Source: Ariolimax columbianus (taxonomy: Eukaryota; Mollusca; Gastropoda; Stylommatophora; Arionidae). From it: a stretch of DNA of 64,000 nt. Below the pieces are notes generated by a model. The model was given only the letters and a program-made list of their open reading frames with translations, was not told where the DNA came from and did not search any database. The DNA lies in contig JAVGWX010000005.1 of the NCBI GenBank assembly GCA_036924085.1, positions 75,488,547 to 75,552,546 of the forward strand. The letters are read 5' to 3'. The position numbers and the translations under genes were made by a program. This document shows positions 11,119 to 22,430 of this stretch, piece after piece (position 1 is the first letter of the stretch; the number at the start of each line of letters is the position of its first letter).

Positions 11119-11205
11119 TGGTTACTGTCTGACGATGAAGAAGAAGAAGAAGAAGGACTGTCTTTCCCTTCCTCATTTATGTCACTGGACACAGCTGGTA
11201 TATGA

Positions 11206-11842
11206 TTATCTAGATATATCTGTTATCTGAAATAGATTTGTAAATTACACTGCAATACTAGAAGATAGCACTGATATTTAATCAGTGGTATCTGCGTCTG
11301 AATTCACCAAAAAGAAAAGAAATATATATGTTTTTAGCACCAAATTTGAGGTAGTGAATAGTTTACGTTTTTAACTTTTCAAACATTTTGCGAGAACAGA
11401 AGCGAATTTGTTCTTCTATCTATTCCTGTCGTTTTTGCAATGAATTTCTTGGGTTAGGATTAAGATTAGGGTTAGGATTAAGATTAGGGTTAGGATTAAG
11501 ATTAGGGTTAGGATTTGGATTAGGATTAGCATCTTTCTAAACTTCTATCTTTATCTGTCTTTTACTTATTTATTTTAAATAAAATTATTTCGATCTGTCA
11601 TCCACTTAACCCAAAATTGAATGTCCCATTACAGTCATCAGCTGTCAAATACGTGCGATAGAAACCCAGGGAACTCTATTTTGGGGTGAATTAAGACGCA
11701 AGTACCCAATTAACCGACCTTCTGTTCTGCAAATCCATCTGGTTGACACGTAGAAAGAGTCCTCTCGTGTCCTCCCTGGCTGCACTATAGACTATTGGTA
11801 GTAAATGTGTAGGTGGCTTTCTTCTTTCGGCTTGCTAGGAAT
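11206..11842. repeat. Spacer with interstitial telomere-like tract at 11449-11535
   Basis: About 640 bp with no gene. At 11449-11535 there are four repeats of GGATTAAGATTAGGGTTA, a degenerate TTAGGG-type sequence. The remainder is unremarkable AT-rich sequence. Confidence 0.6.
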
Positions 11843-12570
11843 GGTTTCACGCCTTCCAGGCTTCTTCCCGCTAGTCTTCCATACTTCTTCCTGCTAGTCT
11901 TCCATACTTCTTCCTGCTAGTCTTCCATACTTCTTCCCGCTAGTCTTCCATACTTCTTCCTGCTAGTCTTCCATACTTCTTCCTGCTAGTCTTCCATACT
12001 TCTTCCTGCTAGTCTTCCATACTTCTTCCTGCTAGTCTTCCATACTTCTTCCAGCTAGCCTACTAGGCTTCTTCCTGCTAGGCTTCTAGACTTCTTCCTG
12101 CTAGCCTTCTAGACTTCTTCCTGTTAGTCGTCTATACTTCTTCCTGTTAGTCGTCTAGACTTCTTCCTGCTAGCCTTCTAGACTTCTTCCTGCTAGCCTT
12201 CTAGACTTCTTCCTGCTAGAATATCAGACTTCTTCCTGCTAGCCATCCAGGCTTCTTCCTGCTAGCCTTCCAGGCTTCTCCCTGCTAGCATTCCAGGCTT
12301 CTTCCTGCTAGCCTTCCAGGCTTCTTCATTCTAGCCTTCCAGGCTTCTTCCTGCTAGCCATCCAGGCTTCTTCCTGCTAGCCTTCCAGGCTTCTCCCTGC
12401 TAGCCTTCCAGGCTCCTTCCTGCTAGCCTTCCAGGCTTCTCCCTGCTAGCCTTCCAGGCTTCTTCCTGCTAGCCTTCCAGGCTTCTTCCTGCTAGCCTTC
12501 CAGGCTTCTTCATTCTAGCCTTCCAGGCTTCTCCCTGCTAGCCTTCCAGGCTTCTTCCTGCAAGCCTCCC
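11843..12570. repeat. 23-bp minisatellite, ~31 copies, two subfamilies
   Basis: The unit is TGCTAGCCTTCCAGGCTTCT plus TCC. The left third uses the TAGTCTTCCATACTTC variant, the middle has CCTTCTAGACTTC, and the right uses CCTTCCAGGCTTC, so the array is zoned. Confidence 0.92.
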
Positions 12571-13078
12571 GTCTGTGTTGCATCTTCACGCTGCCTGTGG
12601 CGGTTTGATAACCATTAAAATGTGATTGTGTGACGTCTTGCTTCAGGATGTTTCCCGCCATAACTTCTAGGTGGTATGTCAACAACTAAATTTTAACATG
12701 ATTAAAATGTTAAACGTCATAGGACATTCCTGATATATTATTAGTTGGCAAGTGTTTACTGGCAGCCAATGAAATAGTAGTTTCTAAGTATCTTTATGTA
12801 CGTCATCGAATGGTGTGTGTAATCTATTATTATCTCGTGTGCACGATTAGTCTTCCGCTACCGTCAGACAGGTTATGAACTAGCCAATCAAACATCGAGC
12901 CTATTTTGACCCAAAATCTGACACAACGGCGGTCTTAGACTCAAACAATTTTAGTGTTTCCACAATGATGCTCTAGTTCAAGATATTTCATAGACTGCAA
13001 ATCGTATATGCTTTTTTTTTGTGGTAATACTGTTTTACGATTTAGAAAAGACGAGCTGGAACGAAAGAACGAGGACAG

Positions 13079-13080
<2 letters not shown>
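12571..13080. other. Spacer, nothing recognised
   Basis: No open frame or shared repeat detected by eye. Confidence 0.4.
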
Positions 13081-13081
<1 letters not shown>

Positions 13082-13154
<73 letters not shown>

Positions 13155-13168
13155 GAGAGAGACAGAGA

Positions 13169-13201
<33 letters not shown>

Positions 13202-13202
13202 G
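13082..13202. repeat. (TA)n then (CA)n and (GA)n compound microsatellite
   Basis: About 64 bp of TA repeats, then ACACACA and a GAGAGA-rich stretch. The apparent frames here read only as YIYI and ERERE repeats. Confidence 0.97.
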
Positions 13203-13655
13203 CAATGTGAGTTACGTTGATCCAAAATAGAGACAAGGGCAAAGATCCACTTTTGCCTTCTGCGATTATCTGACAGGATGGACGAGGAAGAGTGTGTGTG
13301 GAGTCAAGAGTGTAAAAGCATGGATTAGTATGTATCAGATACCGCGCTGGGACGAAAACAAGAACGAAACCTGCGTTACGACCAAAATGGATATATCAAA
13401 AATCAAAACTGACAATACACAAAAGAACAGCTTACACACCATGAAGAAGAGATAAAAACACATACACATGATACGTAGTGCAGAATAAGTGTGGACCGTG
13501 CTCCACGAAAGCATGTATGGTAGATTTTCTATTAAGTTTTCGTTTTAGCGCGACAACAGAACAATGTCTATTCATGTCTTTACACACTATATTTTAACTG
13601 ACTCACTCCGCAGAGCCGACACATCGGCTATGAAAATGTCTTATAGCTAATATAT
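13203..13655. other. Spacer, nothing recognised
   Basis: Low-information sequence between the compound microsatellite and an RT relic; no motif identified. Confidence 0.4.
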
Positions 13656-13659
13656 TGGC

Positions 13660-14400
13660 TTGAACATTTGGCATATATAAATGGATGATAATGTTGATGT
13701 TCGTCCATCCGTTTGGAGAATGTTCCACCAGTTGGTGACTGAGCCCGATGTGGGTCTGGAAAGATCTCGGGCAGTGTGGCAGGAAATGTACACCTGATGT
13801 AAAGACTTCTTTTCACGAGCTTTGCTAGCCTGTCTCCGTTGTTCAGCTGCCGTTGTTGTGAAACCATTGTATGTCGTTGCATCCTCAGGAAGAGATGTGC
13901 GCCAAACAACTCGATCTTGTCAAGAAACTCTTCCAAAGTTCGCTATAATGTTACATGTCAAGAAACTCTTCCAAAGTTCGCTATAATGTTACATGTCAAG
14001 AAACTCTTCCAAAGTTCGCTATAATGTTACATGTCAAGAAACTCTTCCAAAGTTCGCTATAATGTTACATGTCAAGAAACTCTTCCAACGTCGGCTATAA
14101 TGTTACATGTCAAGAAACTCTTCCAAAGTTCGCTATAATGTTACATGTCAAGAAGCTCTTCCAACGTCGGATATAATGTTACATGCTTTCTAGAAAAGCC
14201 TCAAGAATGTCTTTGAATCCCTTCTTTTGACCATCAAAGGAGCGTTTACTCTTTTGCATCCCACCACGAATGAGTATTTTTAGCAGCATTAGGCTGGCAT
14301 GCGAACTACATGACACACACGCCTAGCAGATCTGTGACTTCATGAGAATAGAATTAATGCTAGAGATAACAGCTCTTTCAAGAACAGCGGCGGTATCTGG
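13660..14400 (-). pseudogene. RTE-type RT C-terminus with zinc-finger tail, split by a 38-bp array
   Basis: On the minus strand, from about 14400 downward: INSILMKSQIC, then HVVRMPA in another frame, KSKRSFDGQKKGFKDILEAF, then the 38-bp array, then QDRVVWRTSLPED, AAEQRRQASKAREKKS, and finally a decayed C2H2 finger readable as HCPRSFQTHIGLSHQL. This matches RTE/Bov-B-like C-termini (GHVxRM, GQKKRFKDxLK, DRxxWR, CxxCxRxFxxxIGLxSH). Several frame changes and stops make it a pseudogene. The RTE element at 24.1-25.0 kb provides a better preserved relative with the same layout. Confidence 0.7.
13917..14190 (-). repeat. 38-bp minisatellite inside an RTE relic, ~7 copies
   Basis: The unit is TGTCAAGAAACTCTTCCAAA plus GTTCGCTATAATGTTACA. 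On the minus strand it covers the NFGRVS-type codons just before the conserved DRVVW block, so it is an amplified coding segment. An AACGTCGG variant appears in two units. Confidence 0.85.
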
Positions 14401-14463
14401 TGATCCTGTCTTGCCGCACCGAGAGCCTGCCATATATGGAAGACGGACTGAGCAGACAAACTA

Positions 14464-14465
14464 AT

Positions 14466-14526
<61 letters not shown>

Positions 14527-14535
14527 CGAGAGAGA
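14464..14535. repeat. (AT)n-(GA)n compound microsatellite
   Basis: About 30 bp of AT followed by about 40 bp of GA repeats. Confidence 0.95.
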
Positions 14536-15350
14536 ACGAGATATCAAAGGCCCACTGCCTAAGTGAGGCGAGTTACATTGCGAAATAACCCTTGTATGGC
14601 ACTGCAAACCCTGACATTCACACTGGCCAAACGTATTCAAATTGCAAAGTAGAATTATGGGATTGATATACATTTATAGAAAATACCCCGATCGGAAGGT
14701 ATACTAACGTCTGGTCCGCAAAATATACTAATCAGACATGCTAGTCAGGTTCAGGCAAAACATACTGCACAAGACCCTCATATTGGCTTTCTCACAGCCC
14801 TTACTGGAAACGGGCTGTTTTCACGACAGCTTGGCTAATAAGGGGATGGATCGACGTGATCACCGTAGTAGTGAGCGACACGCAGATGAAGTCACGCTCG
14901 GGATATGAGAAAAGCTTCGACAACCCGCCACTTAACATCCTTTTCAGGGCGCACACAAAAGTAATCCTACTCATTGTGGGCATTGCTCAACATATTTGTT
15001 TGATACAACAGTATCACATGATGATAAACTGCATGTGCGAAGGTAACAAAAATTGCGCGCAAATGAGGTCTAATTTGATGGTTGCAAAAGCTCGTAGTTT
15101 CAAAGCTGGAAAAGATCTAGGTTATAAAATATTTCTGTCGAGGTCAGACAAATTAAATACGTTCATCTGATTTGGAAATAATTTAAGGTCAAAGTAATTT
15201 CGAACCAGGAAGTAAAAAGCAAGAAACAGAAACCGGTTGAGGCTTAATCAGACACGAGTAAAAAGTATAACACAATTACTGACAGTTTTACTTATATTTA
15301 CAATATAACTACTACACTACTACTATTGTTTGTTATATTTCTGTTTTAGC
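14536..15350. other. Spacer with one unsupported open frame
   Basis: The plus frame 14856-15170 (104 codons) has no motif I recognise and no supporting start context. Nothing else was found. Confidence 0.35.
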
Positions 15351-15354
15351 TGGA

Positions 15355-15740
15355 TTTATAGCTACTACTACTACTACCATCACTAGAACTACTACTACTA
15401 CTGCTACTACTACTTCTACTACTACTACCACCAGAACTACTACTACTATTTCTACTACTACTACTTAAACTACTACTACTACTGCCACTACCACTACTAT
15501 GACAACTACTACTACTATTTCTACTACTACTTATACTACTATTAATGCAACTGCTACTACTAATGGTACTGCTATTACTACTGCTGCTGTTGCTACTACT
15601 ACTACTGCTGTTTCTAATACTACTATTGCTACAACTTCTACTACAACTACTACTACTATTACTACTACTACAACCAATGCTACAACCATAGCTACCAATG
15701 CTACTTGTTATATACCACAACCACTTCTGCAACTACAACT
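15355..15740. repeat. (ACT)n trinucleotide tract with interruptions
   Basis: Nearly 390 bp of ACT/TAC repeats with scattered GCT, TTC and CCA triplets. It generates serine-rich and threonine-rich shadow frames on the two strands. Confidence 0.95.
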
Positions 15741-15859
15741 TATATTACTAGTTATGTCATTATTATTCCCGCAAATATTGCCACGAGTATAGAAATATAA
15801 AGAGACGCAAAAATCGTACTATTTGAAAAAGCAGATTAAAAAAAATATTGAGGAACATT

Positions 15860-16240
15860 GGTTAGGTAAACCGAATCTTGCCCAGAAGGCTACAAGATTT
15901 GCCAGATGAGACGCCATAATGCCCCGGGCAGAACCTTACTGCCAGATGAGACGCTATAATGACCTGGACAGAACGATACTGCCAGATAAGACGCCATAAT
16001 GACCTGGACAGAATGATACTGCCAGATGAGATGCCATTATAACCTGGGCAGAACGATACTGCCAGATGAGACGCCATAATGACCTGGGCAGAACGATACT
16101 GTAGGGTACTGTGCCTGGAAAGCGGGGCAGAGGAAGATCGAGGAGAAGATGGACATAAGACATCAAGGAGGTCCTGAATATGACAGCGTCAGAGGAGGGG
16201 AGTTCTGGCTAGAGATCGAGAGTCTTACATGTTGTGAGAG
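15860..16240 (+). pseudogene. LINE RT C-terminal relic containing a 40-bp array
   Basis: After the array the plus-strand frame reads NDLGRTIL, stop, GTVPGKRGRGRSRRRW, stop, DIKEVLNMTASEEG and RVLHVVRV. This is the basic C-terminal block of endonuclease/RT LINEs (GKRGRGRPRRRWxxDIKxxLxM). Two or three stops disrupt it. The upstream RT is absent. Confidence 0.75.
15893..16100 (+). repeat. 40-bp minisatellite from RT coding sequence, ~5 copies
   Basis: The unit is GCCAGATGAGACGCCATAAT plus GACCTGGGCAGAACGATACT. It encodes the RRHNDLGRTIL segment that directly precedes the GKRGRGR block of the host relic. Because 40 is not a multiple of three, each unit shifts frame, so this is an array in dead DNA. 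Confidence 0.85.
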
Positions 16241-16337
16241 TGACTTTCTGCAAATTACATGCTATAAGATAATGATGATGAGATTTTAAAATAAAAAAAT
16301 AGTGAAAACAAAATAACGGAGAGAAGACTGCCCATAT

Positions 16338-16691
16338 GGCTTGGCTTCGTTCATTCTCAATCTCCCGCTACCAAACACTGAAGGGGCTTAAGTAGCAGAA
16401 GTCCAGAGAACGAATGCCTTGTGTCGTAGTTTACAGTTTGACTGCAATATTTGCACCTTTCGGTCCAACACATCCGACTTCAGCAATCATTTTTTGAGTA
16501 CCGGGTTAGCATTCCCTCTTCGATCGATCCCTTCTCCTAAGCCAGTCTGCCCTGCTGCAGCCTGTTATCCAGGATCACCGCGTGGAGGTGTAGAAGGGTC
16601 TTGGCAGCTTTGGTTCGCTGGCTCTGACAATAGCAGTCAGCTATGAGTCGCTGACCACTGCAGCACATGCGCTGCTCAGCATCTTGATCTT
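16338..16691 (-). mobile_element. SINE family A, full-length, with 12-bp TSD
   Basis: A full copy (354 bp) in reverse orientation with an (AAGCC)-type tail on the left. It is flanked by GACTGCCCATAT at 16326-16337 and GACTGCTCATAT at 16692-16703 (one mismatch), which supports retroposition. Confidence 0.85.
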
Positions 16692-16779
16692 GACTGCTCA
16701 TATATTAGGAAAGAAGAAAAAGAATGAAAACGAAAGAGAGGCAAAATAAGAATGAAGATATGGTGAGAAGTGAAGAGAA

Positions 16780-17200
16780 TGCTGATAGTAAGTAAGACCT
16801 AGATAATAATGGCAAGTACCTGCATCTCATCCAAAACATTTTTCTAGCCTGGATAGTACACTCCGACAGCAGACTGTTCTTAGTCCATTTATTGATGTTG
16901 CTCTCCAATTCATGGCGCTGTCTCCATCTTGCTCGCCTGCTTCCAACCTTTCACTCCATTATTGTTTTCAGAAGTGTAACGTGTTGTTTGAAATATTTGA
17001 TTCCGTCAACGTGTATCTCTTTCAGCATTTCCATTCCCATTCCTAATCTCGTCAGGACTTCTATATTTATTTGCGTTTCTTTCCACGGAAAGCGACCCAT
17101 TCTTCTGTATATCTATATTTCAAGTGCCTCTGTTTTGTTATCCAGGTGTCCGCATCGTATGGTAATAATGAGTATACATACCACATGATGACTCACATTT
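16780..17200 (-). pseudogene. LINE RT thumb/C-terminal relic
   Basis: On the minus strand: LDNKTEALEI, IYRRMGRFPWKETQINIEVL, MLKEIHVDGIKYFKQHVTLL, GSRRARWRQRHELESNINKW and TKNSLL. These correspond to 'TKALENRITAFEMWVYRRM.RISWKD', 'KRKLxYFGH' and 'GRRRxGRQRxSWLxNIxKW' of RTE-like elements. One or two stops are present. The endonuclease and palm are missing. Confidence 0.7.
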
Positions 17201-17329
17201 TTAGTTTATTTGCTATTTCCTTGGATGTTATGTTTCATATTATTAAATGTGTTTTCGGGCATTCCTATTCTATTCTTCGCTTCTTTTTCACATCTACTAT
17301 CATTTGTTATTGTCTGTCGTGTAATAAGT

Positions 17330-17870
17330 ATATATTTGTTTTTAAAATAAGTACATATTTAAAACAAGTATAAATTTAAAATAGGTAAACATTTAAAATA
17401 AGACTACATTAAAAATAAGTATACATTAAAAAAGTATATATTTAAAATATGTATACATAAAAGAAAATATATATTTAAAATAAGTATACGTTCAAAATAA
17501 GTATATATTTAAATAAGTATACGTTTAAAATAAGTATACATTAACAAAAGCATGCATTTAAAAGAAAGTAAACATTTGAAAATGAATACATCTAAAATTA
17601 AGTAAATATTTAAAATAAGTATACATTTAAAATAAGTTAATATTTAAAATAACTATAAATATAAAAACATAAAATAGCTCACAGAACGACTTCATTCCAC
17701 CTGAGCGACCTCATATGTGCTCAATCTATTTCAGTGCTAAAAATGCCGAGGACAAAGCACGCACTTCGTAACTCTCGTGGCGGTTTCGAGGTTTCCCTCT
17801 CATTTTCTCATACGCATACATTTAAAAAAAGTATATATTTAAAATAAGTATAAATATATATTTTAAAACA
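17330..17870. repeat. AT-rich degenerate ~18-bp repeat
   Basis: Repeated AAAATAAGTATACATTTA motifs at 17330-17670, interrupted by about 130 bp of other sequence, then resumed briefly at 17815-17865. Confidence 0.75.
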
Positions 17871-18335
17871 GAAGATGATAATGTAGAGAAAATACGTTAG
17901 GGAAATTGATAGAGAAGATGAAATAAGAACGATGAAAAGGGAAAATTTTTTTTTTCTTACCAGATCAGACGAGGAAATGTGATAAGGTTTGTGATCTGTG
18001 ATAATACTAGCATTACAGAACCAACATTAACTCTCCCGAGGTCGCTCACGACTTTAGTTAGAACTCGCACAGACCCGTAAACATTGCGCGCGTCTGTGTA
18101 GGTTTACATAAATAATTCAGCACGCACACGCCTGGGGTTCTAGAATAATTCCTGCGGAGACGGGCAAGGTGTGACGGCATACGTTTTTGTGAGGTACCTG
18201 AGAGAATGGTTGGAAACAAATTTGGGTGGGTGTGAGTATCTGAGAGATTTCTTAGCTAGAGTGGCTGCCTCTTGCGTAATGGGAACAGTTCGATCTCCAG
18301 TCACAAAACGGTCAATTCTGTTCAACTGGATATTG
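17871..18335. other. Spacer, nothing firm
   Basis: AT-rich start, then a GC-richer part near 18050-18180. No frame or repeat is supported. Confidence 0.35.
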
Positions 18336-18770
18336 ATAGGTCAGGTCAGGTCATCCCGTAACCGTTGAGGTCGTTGGGGTATACACGAAGACATCATCAC
18401 AACCCCACGCCACCTTTCTCTGTCAGCGGCCGCTGCCTATGCCTCTTCTGGTAGGAGATCGGTCCATTCTTTTATGTTCTCCCACCTTTTTTTGGGCCGG
18501 CCTCTTCGTCGTCTGCCTTGCAACTTTCCGTGGAGGATCGTATTTGCAAGACCATTTGATCTCGATATGTGACCGTACCAAGCGAGTTTCCTTGTTTTGA
18601 CAGTTGCCAAGATGTTTTCAAAAGACCCTATTGCTGTTGTAAGACGTATTGATACCTGACTGGAAATTAGAAGCGTAAAACTAACGGAACTGGTCAACCT
18701 ACCCCCGAAGACGTTATTATTTATTAAAAGTAAATGATCCAACACTTTATCCTCGACTGCAGAGTCCACT
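18336..18770 (-). pseudogene. LINE RT C-terminal relic
   Basis: The minus-strand translation reads FENILATVKTRKLAWYGHIS, RSNGLANTILHGKLQGRRRR, GRPKKRWENIKEWTDLLPEE, then an in-frame stop and AAADRERWRGVVMM, ending SSCIPQRPQRLRDDLT. The 'KLxWYGHxxRSxGLAxTILxG', 'GRRRRGRPKKRWEDNIKEWTG' and 'DRERWR' blocks are the classic 3' end of this LINE class. It ends in a short CCTGA repeat tail at about 18342-18356, the probable 3' end of the insertion. Apart from the stop and the missing upstream part it is well preserved. Confidence 0.82.
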
Positions 18771-18904
18771 ATGGAACTACCAGCACCACTTTTTGGAAGG
18801 AATTATCGTTGAGAGGACAGCCCGGGCTAGGTGTACCATGATAAAGTGAGGATTTACTGGCTCGCAGAAATGAGGGGGAATTGTTGGAAGATAGATCTAC
18901 TTAA

Positions 18905-20235
18905 GGAGAGAGGGTGGATTATACTTGAGAATGGAGGATGTTTTATATATGAGCATGGAGGATATTTTATACATGAGCATGTAGGATGTTTTATATATGA
19001 GCATGGAGGATGTTTTATATATGAGCATGGAAGATGTTTTATAGATGAGAATGGAGGATGTTTTATATATGAGCGTGGATGATATTTTATACATGAGAAT
19101 GGAGGATGATTTATAGATGAGCATGGAGGATGTTTTATATATGAGCATGGAGGATGTTTTATACATGAGCATGTAGGATGTTTTATATATGAGCATGTAG
19201 AATATTTTATACATGAGCATGTAGGATGTTTTATATATGAGCATGGAGGATGTTTTATATATGAGCATGGAGGATGTTTTATAGATGAGAATGGAGGATG
19301 TTTTATATATGAGCGTGGATGATATTTTATACATGAGAATGGAGGATGTTTTATAGATGAGCATGGAGGATGTTTTATATATGAGCATGGAGGATGTTTT
19401 ATATATGAGCATGGAGGATGTTTTATATATGAGCATGGAGGATGTTTTATATATGAGCATGGAGGATGTTTTATACACAAGAATGGTGAATGTTTTATAC
19501 ATGAGGATGCAGGCTGCTTTGCACATGAGGATGAAGTATGTTTTATACATGACAATGGACGGTGTTGTATACATGATGATGAAGGATGTTTGAAACATGA
19601 GAATGGAGGTTGTTTTATACATGAGGATGGAGGTTTTTATACATGAATTATTTTTTATACATGAGGATGGAGGATGTTTTATACACGAAGATGGAGATTT
19701 TTATACATGAATTATTTTTTATACATGAGGATGGAGATTGTTTTGTACATGAGACTGGAGGTTTTAATACATGAATTATTTTTTATACATGAGGATGGAG
19801 GTTGTTTTATACATGAAGATGGAGGTTTTTATACATGAATTATTTTTTATACATGAGGATGGAGGATGTTTTATACACGAGGATGGAGATTTTTATACAT
19901 GAATTATTCTTTATACATGAGGATGGAGGTTGTTTTGTACATGAGAATGGAGGTTATTTTATACATGAGGATGGAGGTTTTTATTCATGAATTATTTTTT
20001 TAAACATGAGGATGGAGGTTGTTTTATACATGAGGATGGAGGTTTTTATACATGAATTATTTTTTATACATGAGGATGGAAGTAGTTTTATACATGAGGA
20101 GACGGAGTTCTATACACGAAAAGAGACAATGTTTTGTACATGAGGAGAGGCAATGTTTTGTACATGAGGAGAGGCAATGTTTTGTACATGAGGAGAGGCA
20201 ATGTTTTGTACATGAGGAGAGGCAATGTTATTCCG
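18905..20235. repeat. 24-bp minisatellite complex with longer derived units
   Basis: The left part (18905-19480) repeats GAGGATGTTTTATATATGAG plus CATG. The middle (19480-20105) uses longer units with ATGAATTATTTTTTATACAT. The right end (20100-20230) repeats AGGAGAGGCAATGTTTTGTA plus CATG. Two different minus-strand frames are open for more than 230 codons over the same bases, which shows they are repeat artefacts. Confidence 0.93.
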
Positions 20236-20389
20236 AATATAATGTCCCTACAACTGTTCCATGTAAAGTCAGGAGTTCTGCTCTTATATTGCCGTTAACC
20301 ACAGTATGTCACGGACAATAGACTCACACAAATCTATCGAGGCTTGACAGGTCTATGTCCGCTATCTGTTACTTTTGTACCTTACATCG
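20236..20389. other. Short spacer
   Basis: No feature recognised. Confidence 0.3.
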
Positions 20390-20690
20390 TAAGAACCAAG
20401 TGCCAGTCACAACGACCTAGCTGACTAATGTCTCAGATAATCACTTCTTAAGTAAGAGCCGAGTATCACAAAAACCTAGCTGACTAATACCTCAGATAAT
20501 CACTTCTTAAGTAAGAACCGAGCATCATTCACAAAAACCTAGCTGACTAATACCTCAGATAATCACTTTTAAAGTAAGAACCGAGTATCACAAAAGCCTA
20601 GCTGACTAATGTCTCAGATAATCATGTCTAAAGCGAGAACCGAGTGCTATTCACGACCTCGCTGACTAAATATCTCTCAAATAATCATCT
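20390..20690. repeat. ~60-bp minisatellite, ~5 copies
   Basis: The unit includes GTAAGAACCGAGTATCACA and CCTAGCTGACTAATACCTCA. An isolated piece (GTAAGAACCGAGTGCCAGTC) recurs at 23017-23036. Confidence 0.85.
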
Positions 20691-20959
20691 CCAAAGCTGG
20701 AAATGATCATGCACTCTCTTCTCTCGACGACGACCCTGCCTCTCATTCTAGCGGACAAATCTAATTGAAATTTATCACCGCTATAAGTTACACACATATA
20801 CGAGTAATTTCCAAGTAACTGCGCCAGGGCAAATATAGAACGAAGCGCACATTTCGTTTAATACGTCTTCGTCAGAAAGAAATAACAAACGAAAAGAACT
20901 AACAAATCACACAAAAAAACACCAAGATATGATGTAAATCAGCAATACGTTACGGGTGG

Positions 20960-21915
20960 AGTTGGCAACCATTTCCAGGAAATCACAAATATCGCGTGAG
21001 TCACGATATACTGGATGTACAGAAGATTAGACCAGCCAAGAAGTGGCCGACATGATTACATACAAACCTACCTCTCCTATCCTAGGCACTACATCACACC
21101 TCATTCTTCCAGTATTCAGCCACGTGGATTGCACAGTCACTGGCAGTCAGCAGATCATGCATGCTACAAGTCCCTGGGAGGATTAGGCAGATCATCAGAC
21201 GGTCTTGGTCTTGTGTTACTCCGCATTCGCATGTTTCATCATCCCTATATCCCCATCTTGTCAGGTTTTTTTCTGCATCGTGATACACCAATTCGAAGTC
21301 TATTTAATGACTCCCATGTTGCGTAGGGCAGGAGATGTCCAGGCACAGGGTCCTCCCGTAACTCGATCAAGGGGACCTGTGTCAGCTGTTTGCAACTTTT
21401 GATGCGTCGTTTTCCTGGACTAGTCTATAGGGGCTGGGTTGACTGTAAGAAACTTTGTCTTGACTTTAGTCTTGGGCGCTGCACCTGATGTCCGAACATA
21501 GTGTGTTGGGTCATTTACATGTTTCTCTCTTTCTATCTCTGACGTGACAGTTATTCATTTCTATGGTGACGCTATGTCGATTATGGGGTATATTTTTTCA
21601 GTTTGTGTAGGTTTTAGGCCTCCAGTAACTATACGGCCTTTCTCATTTATTGCTGTATGTATATGTTTGACAATTGCAGAATTCTCCCAGACTGGCGCGG
21701 CGTATTCACATACAAAGAAACACAGAGAGATTGCTGATGCTCTCAGGACATCTGGCTTTGCTCCCCATTTTGTGTCAGTCGGTTTTCGTGTGATACTATT
21801 TCTCGCATGTATTTTCTGTTTTTGTCTCCTGGCAATGTGCGGCATAGGACCGCGTGCGGTCCAACTTTACTCCCAAGTATTTGGGGGCCATGCTGTATTC
21901 TAGATCCAGTCTTTG
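20960..21915 (-). pseudogene. I-like LINE RT thumb and C-terminus relic (family G), unamplified paralogue
   Basis: The minus strand, from about 21910 down, shows YLGVKLDRTRSYAAHC, ARNSITRKPTDTKWGAKPDV, LRASAISLCFFVCEYAAPVW, TAINEKGRIVTGGLKPTQTE, then after stops LNRLRIGVSRC, CECGVTQDQDRLM and IHVAEYWKNEV. This is the RT thumb, the 'NRLRTG' block and the terminal 'CxCG..QDxxHLxxC' knuckle of an I/jockey-type LINE. The related relic at 59.6-60.8 kb (+) has the same blocks. Here the stretch at 21424-21477 is single copy, whereas there it is expanded into a 46-bp array. Confidence 0.75.
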
Positions 21916-22149
21916 CCGTTACACGATTACATGTAAAATTAATACAAGCACAAAAAATAAATGGCACACATTAGCCGCACAAGGACAAAAGCAAAGGGAA
22001 ACTCACGGAATACCACACGGCCCCGATCACGGCCATTGTTTCGCCAGCGAGAACTCATCTGTCCATATTGTTCTATAACCTTCATTATTCTCCCGTGATT
22101 ATGGCCTGATCTGTGATCGCCTGTCCAACTATAGTCTATTAAATCAATA

Positions 22150-22430
22150 ATAACAAACTAGTCTGAGTCGGTTCGGCGTAGGCCCAGAGAAAAGAGAACA
22201 ATTCCACGATCAGACAAAAATGTCTGACAGTGACAAAGGACAACAAATATATGAATAACTAAGTAAATGAGGATGGTTTCATTGCCCGCCTGCTGACAAA
22301 GAGGGCAGAGTATCGAATCTCCGGCAAGGCATTTATTGTTTTTCTGTTCGGGGTGAAATAAACAAACATAGCCAGCACTCGACGTGGCGACAGTAGTGGC
22401 GAAGCGGCATGCAGTCCTCAACCTATAAAT
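22150..22430 (-). pseudogene. Possible C-terminal knuckle of another LINE
   Basis: The minus frame contains ILCPLCQQAGNETI followed by remnants compatible with a 'CxxC...H...C' LINE C-terminus. The match is short and the second half of the motif is only partly visible. Confidence 0.35.

Larger units (their letters stand above)
8616..11154 (+). mobile_element. L1-family RNase H LINE, copy 2 (2.5 kb, 5'-truncated) with 12-bp TSD
   Basis: Bounded by GGACTGTCTTTC at 8604-8615 and 11155-11166. It contains, in order, RT fingers and palm, RT thumb, RNase H and a C-terminal zinc-binding segment, then a very short 3' UTR and a (GAA)n tail at 11135-11154. The endonuclease and any ORF1 are missing (5' truncation just before the RT domain). 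The RT-RNase H-CCHC order and the simple-repeat tail suggest the I/jockey superfamily. Confidence 0.9.

Noticed and set aside
14856..15170. 104-codon frame as a gene
   Set aside because: No motif, no neighbouring exon, and spurious frames of this length are expected in 64 kb.
15346..15792. Ser-rich and Thr-rich (mucin-like) frames
   Set aside because: Pure trinucleotide repeat product on both strands.
18854..19622. Two overlapping minus-strand frames of 233 and 241 codons
   Set aside because: Both frames are open over the same bases because the unit is 24 bp; mutually exclusive repeat artefacts.
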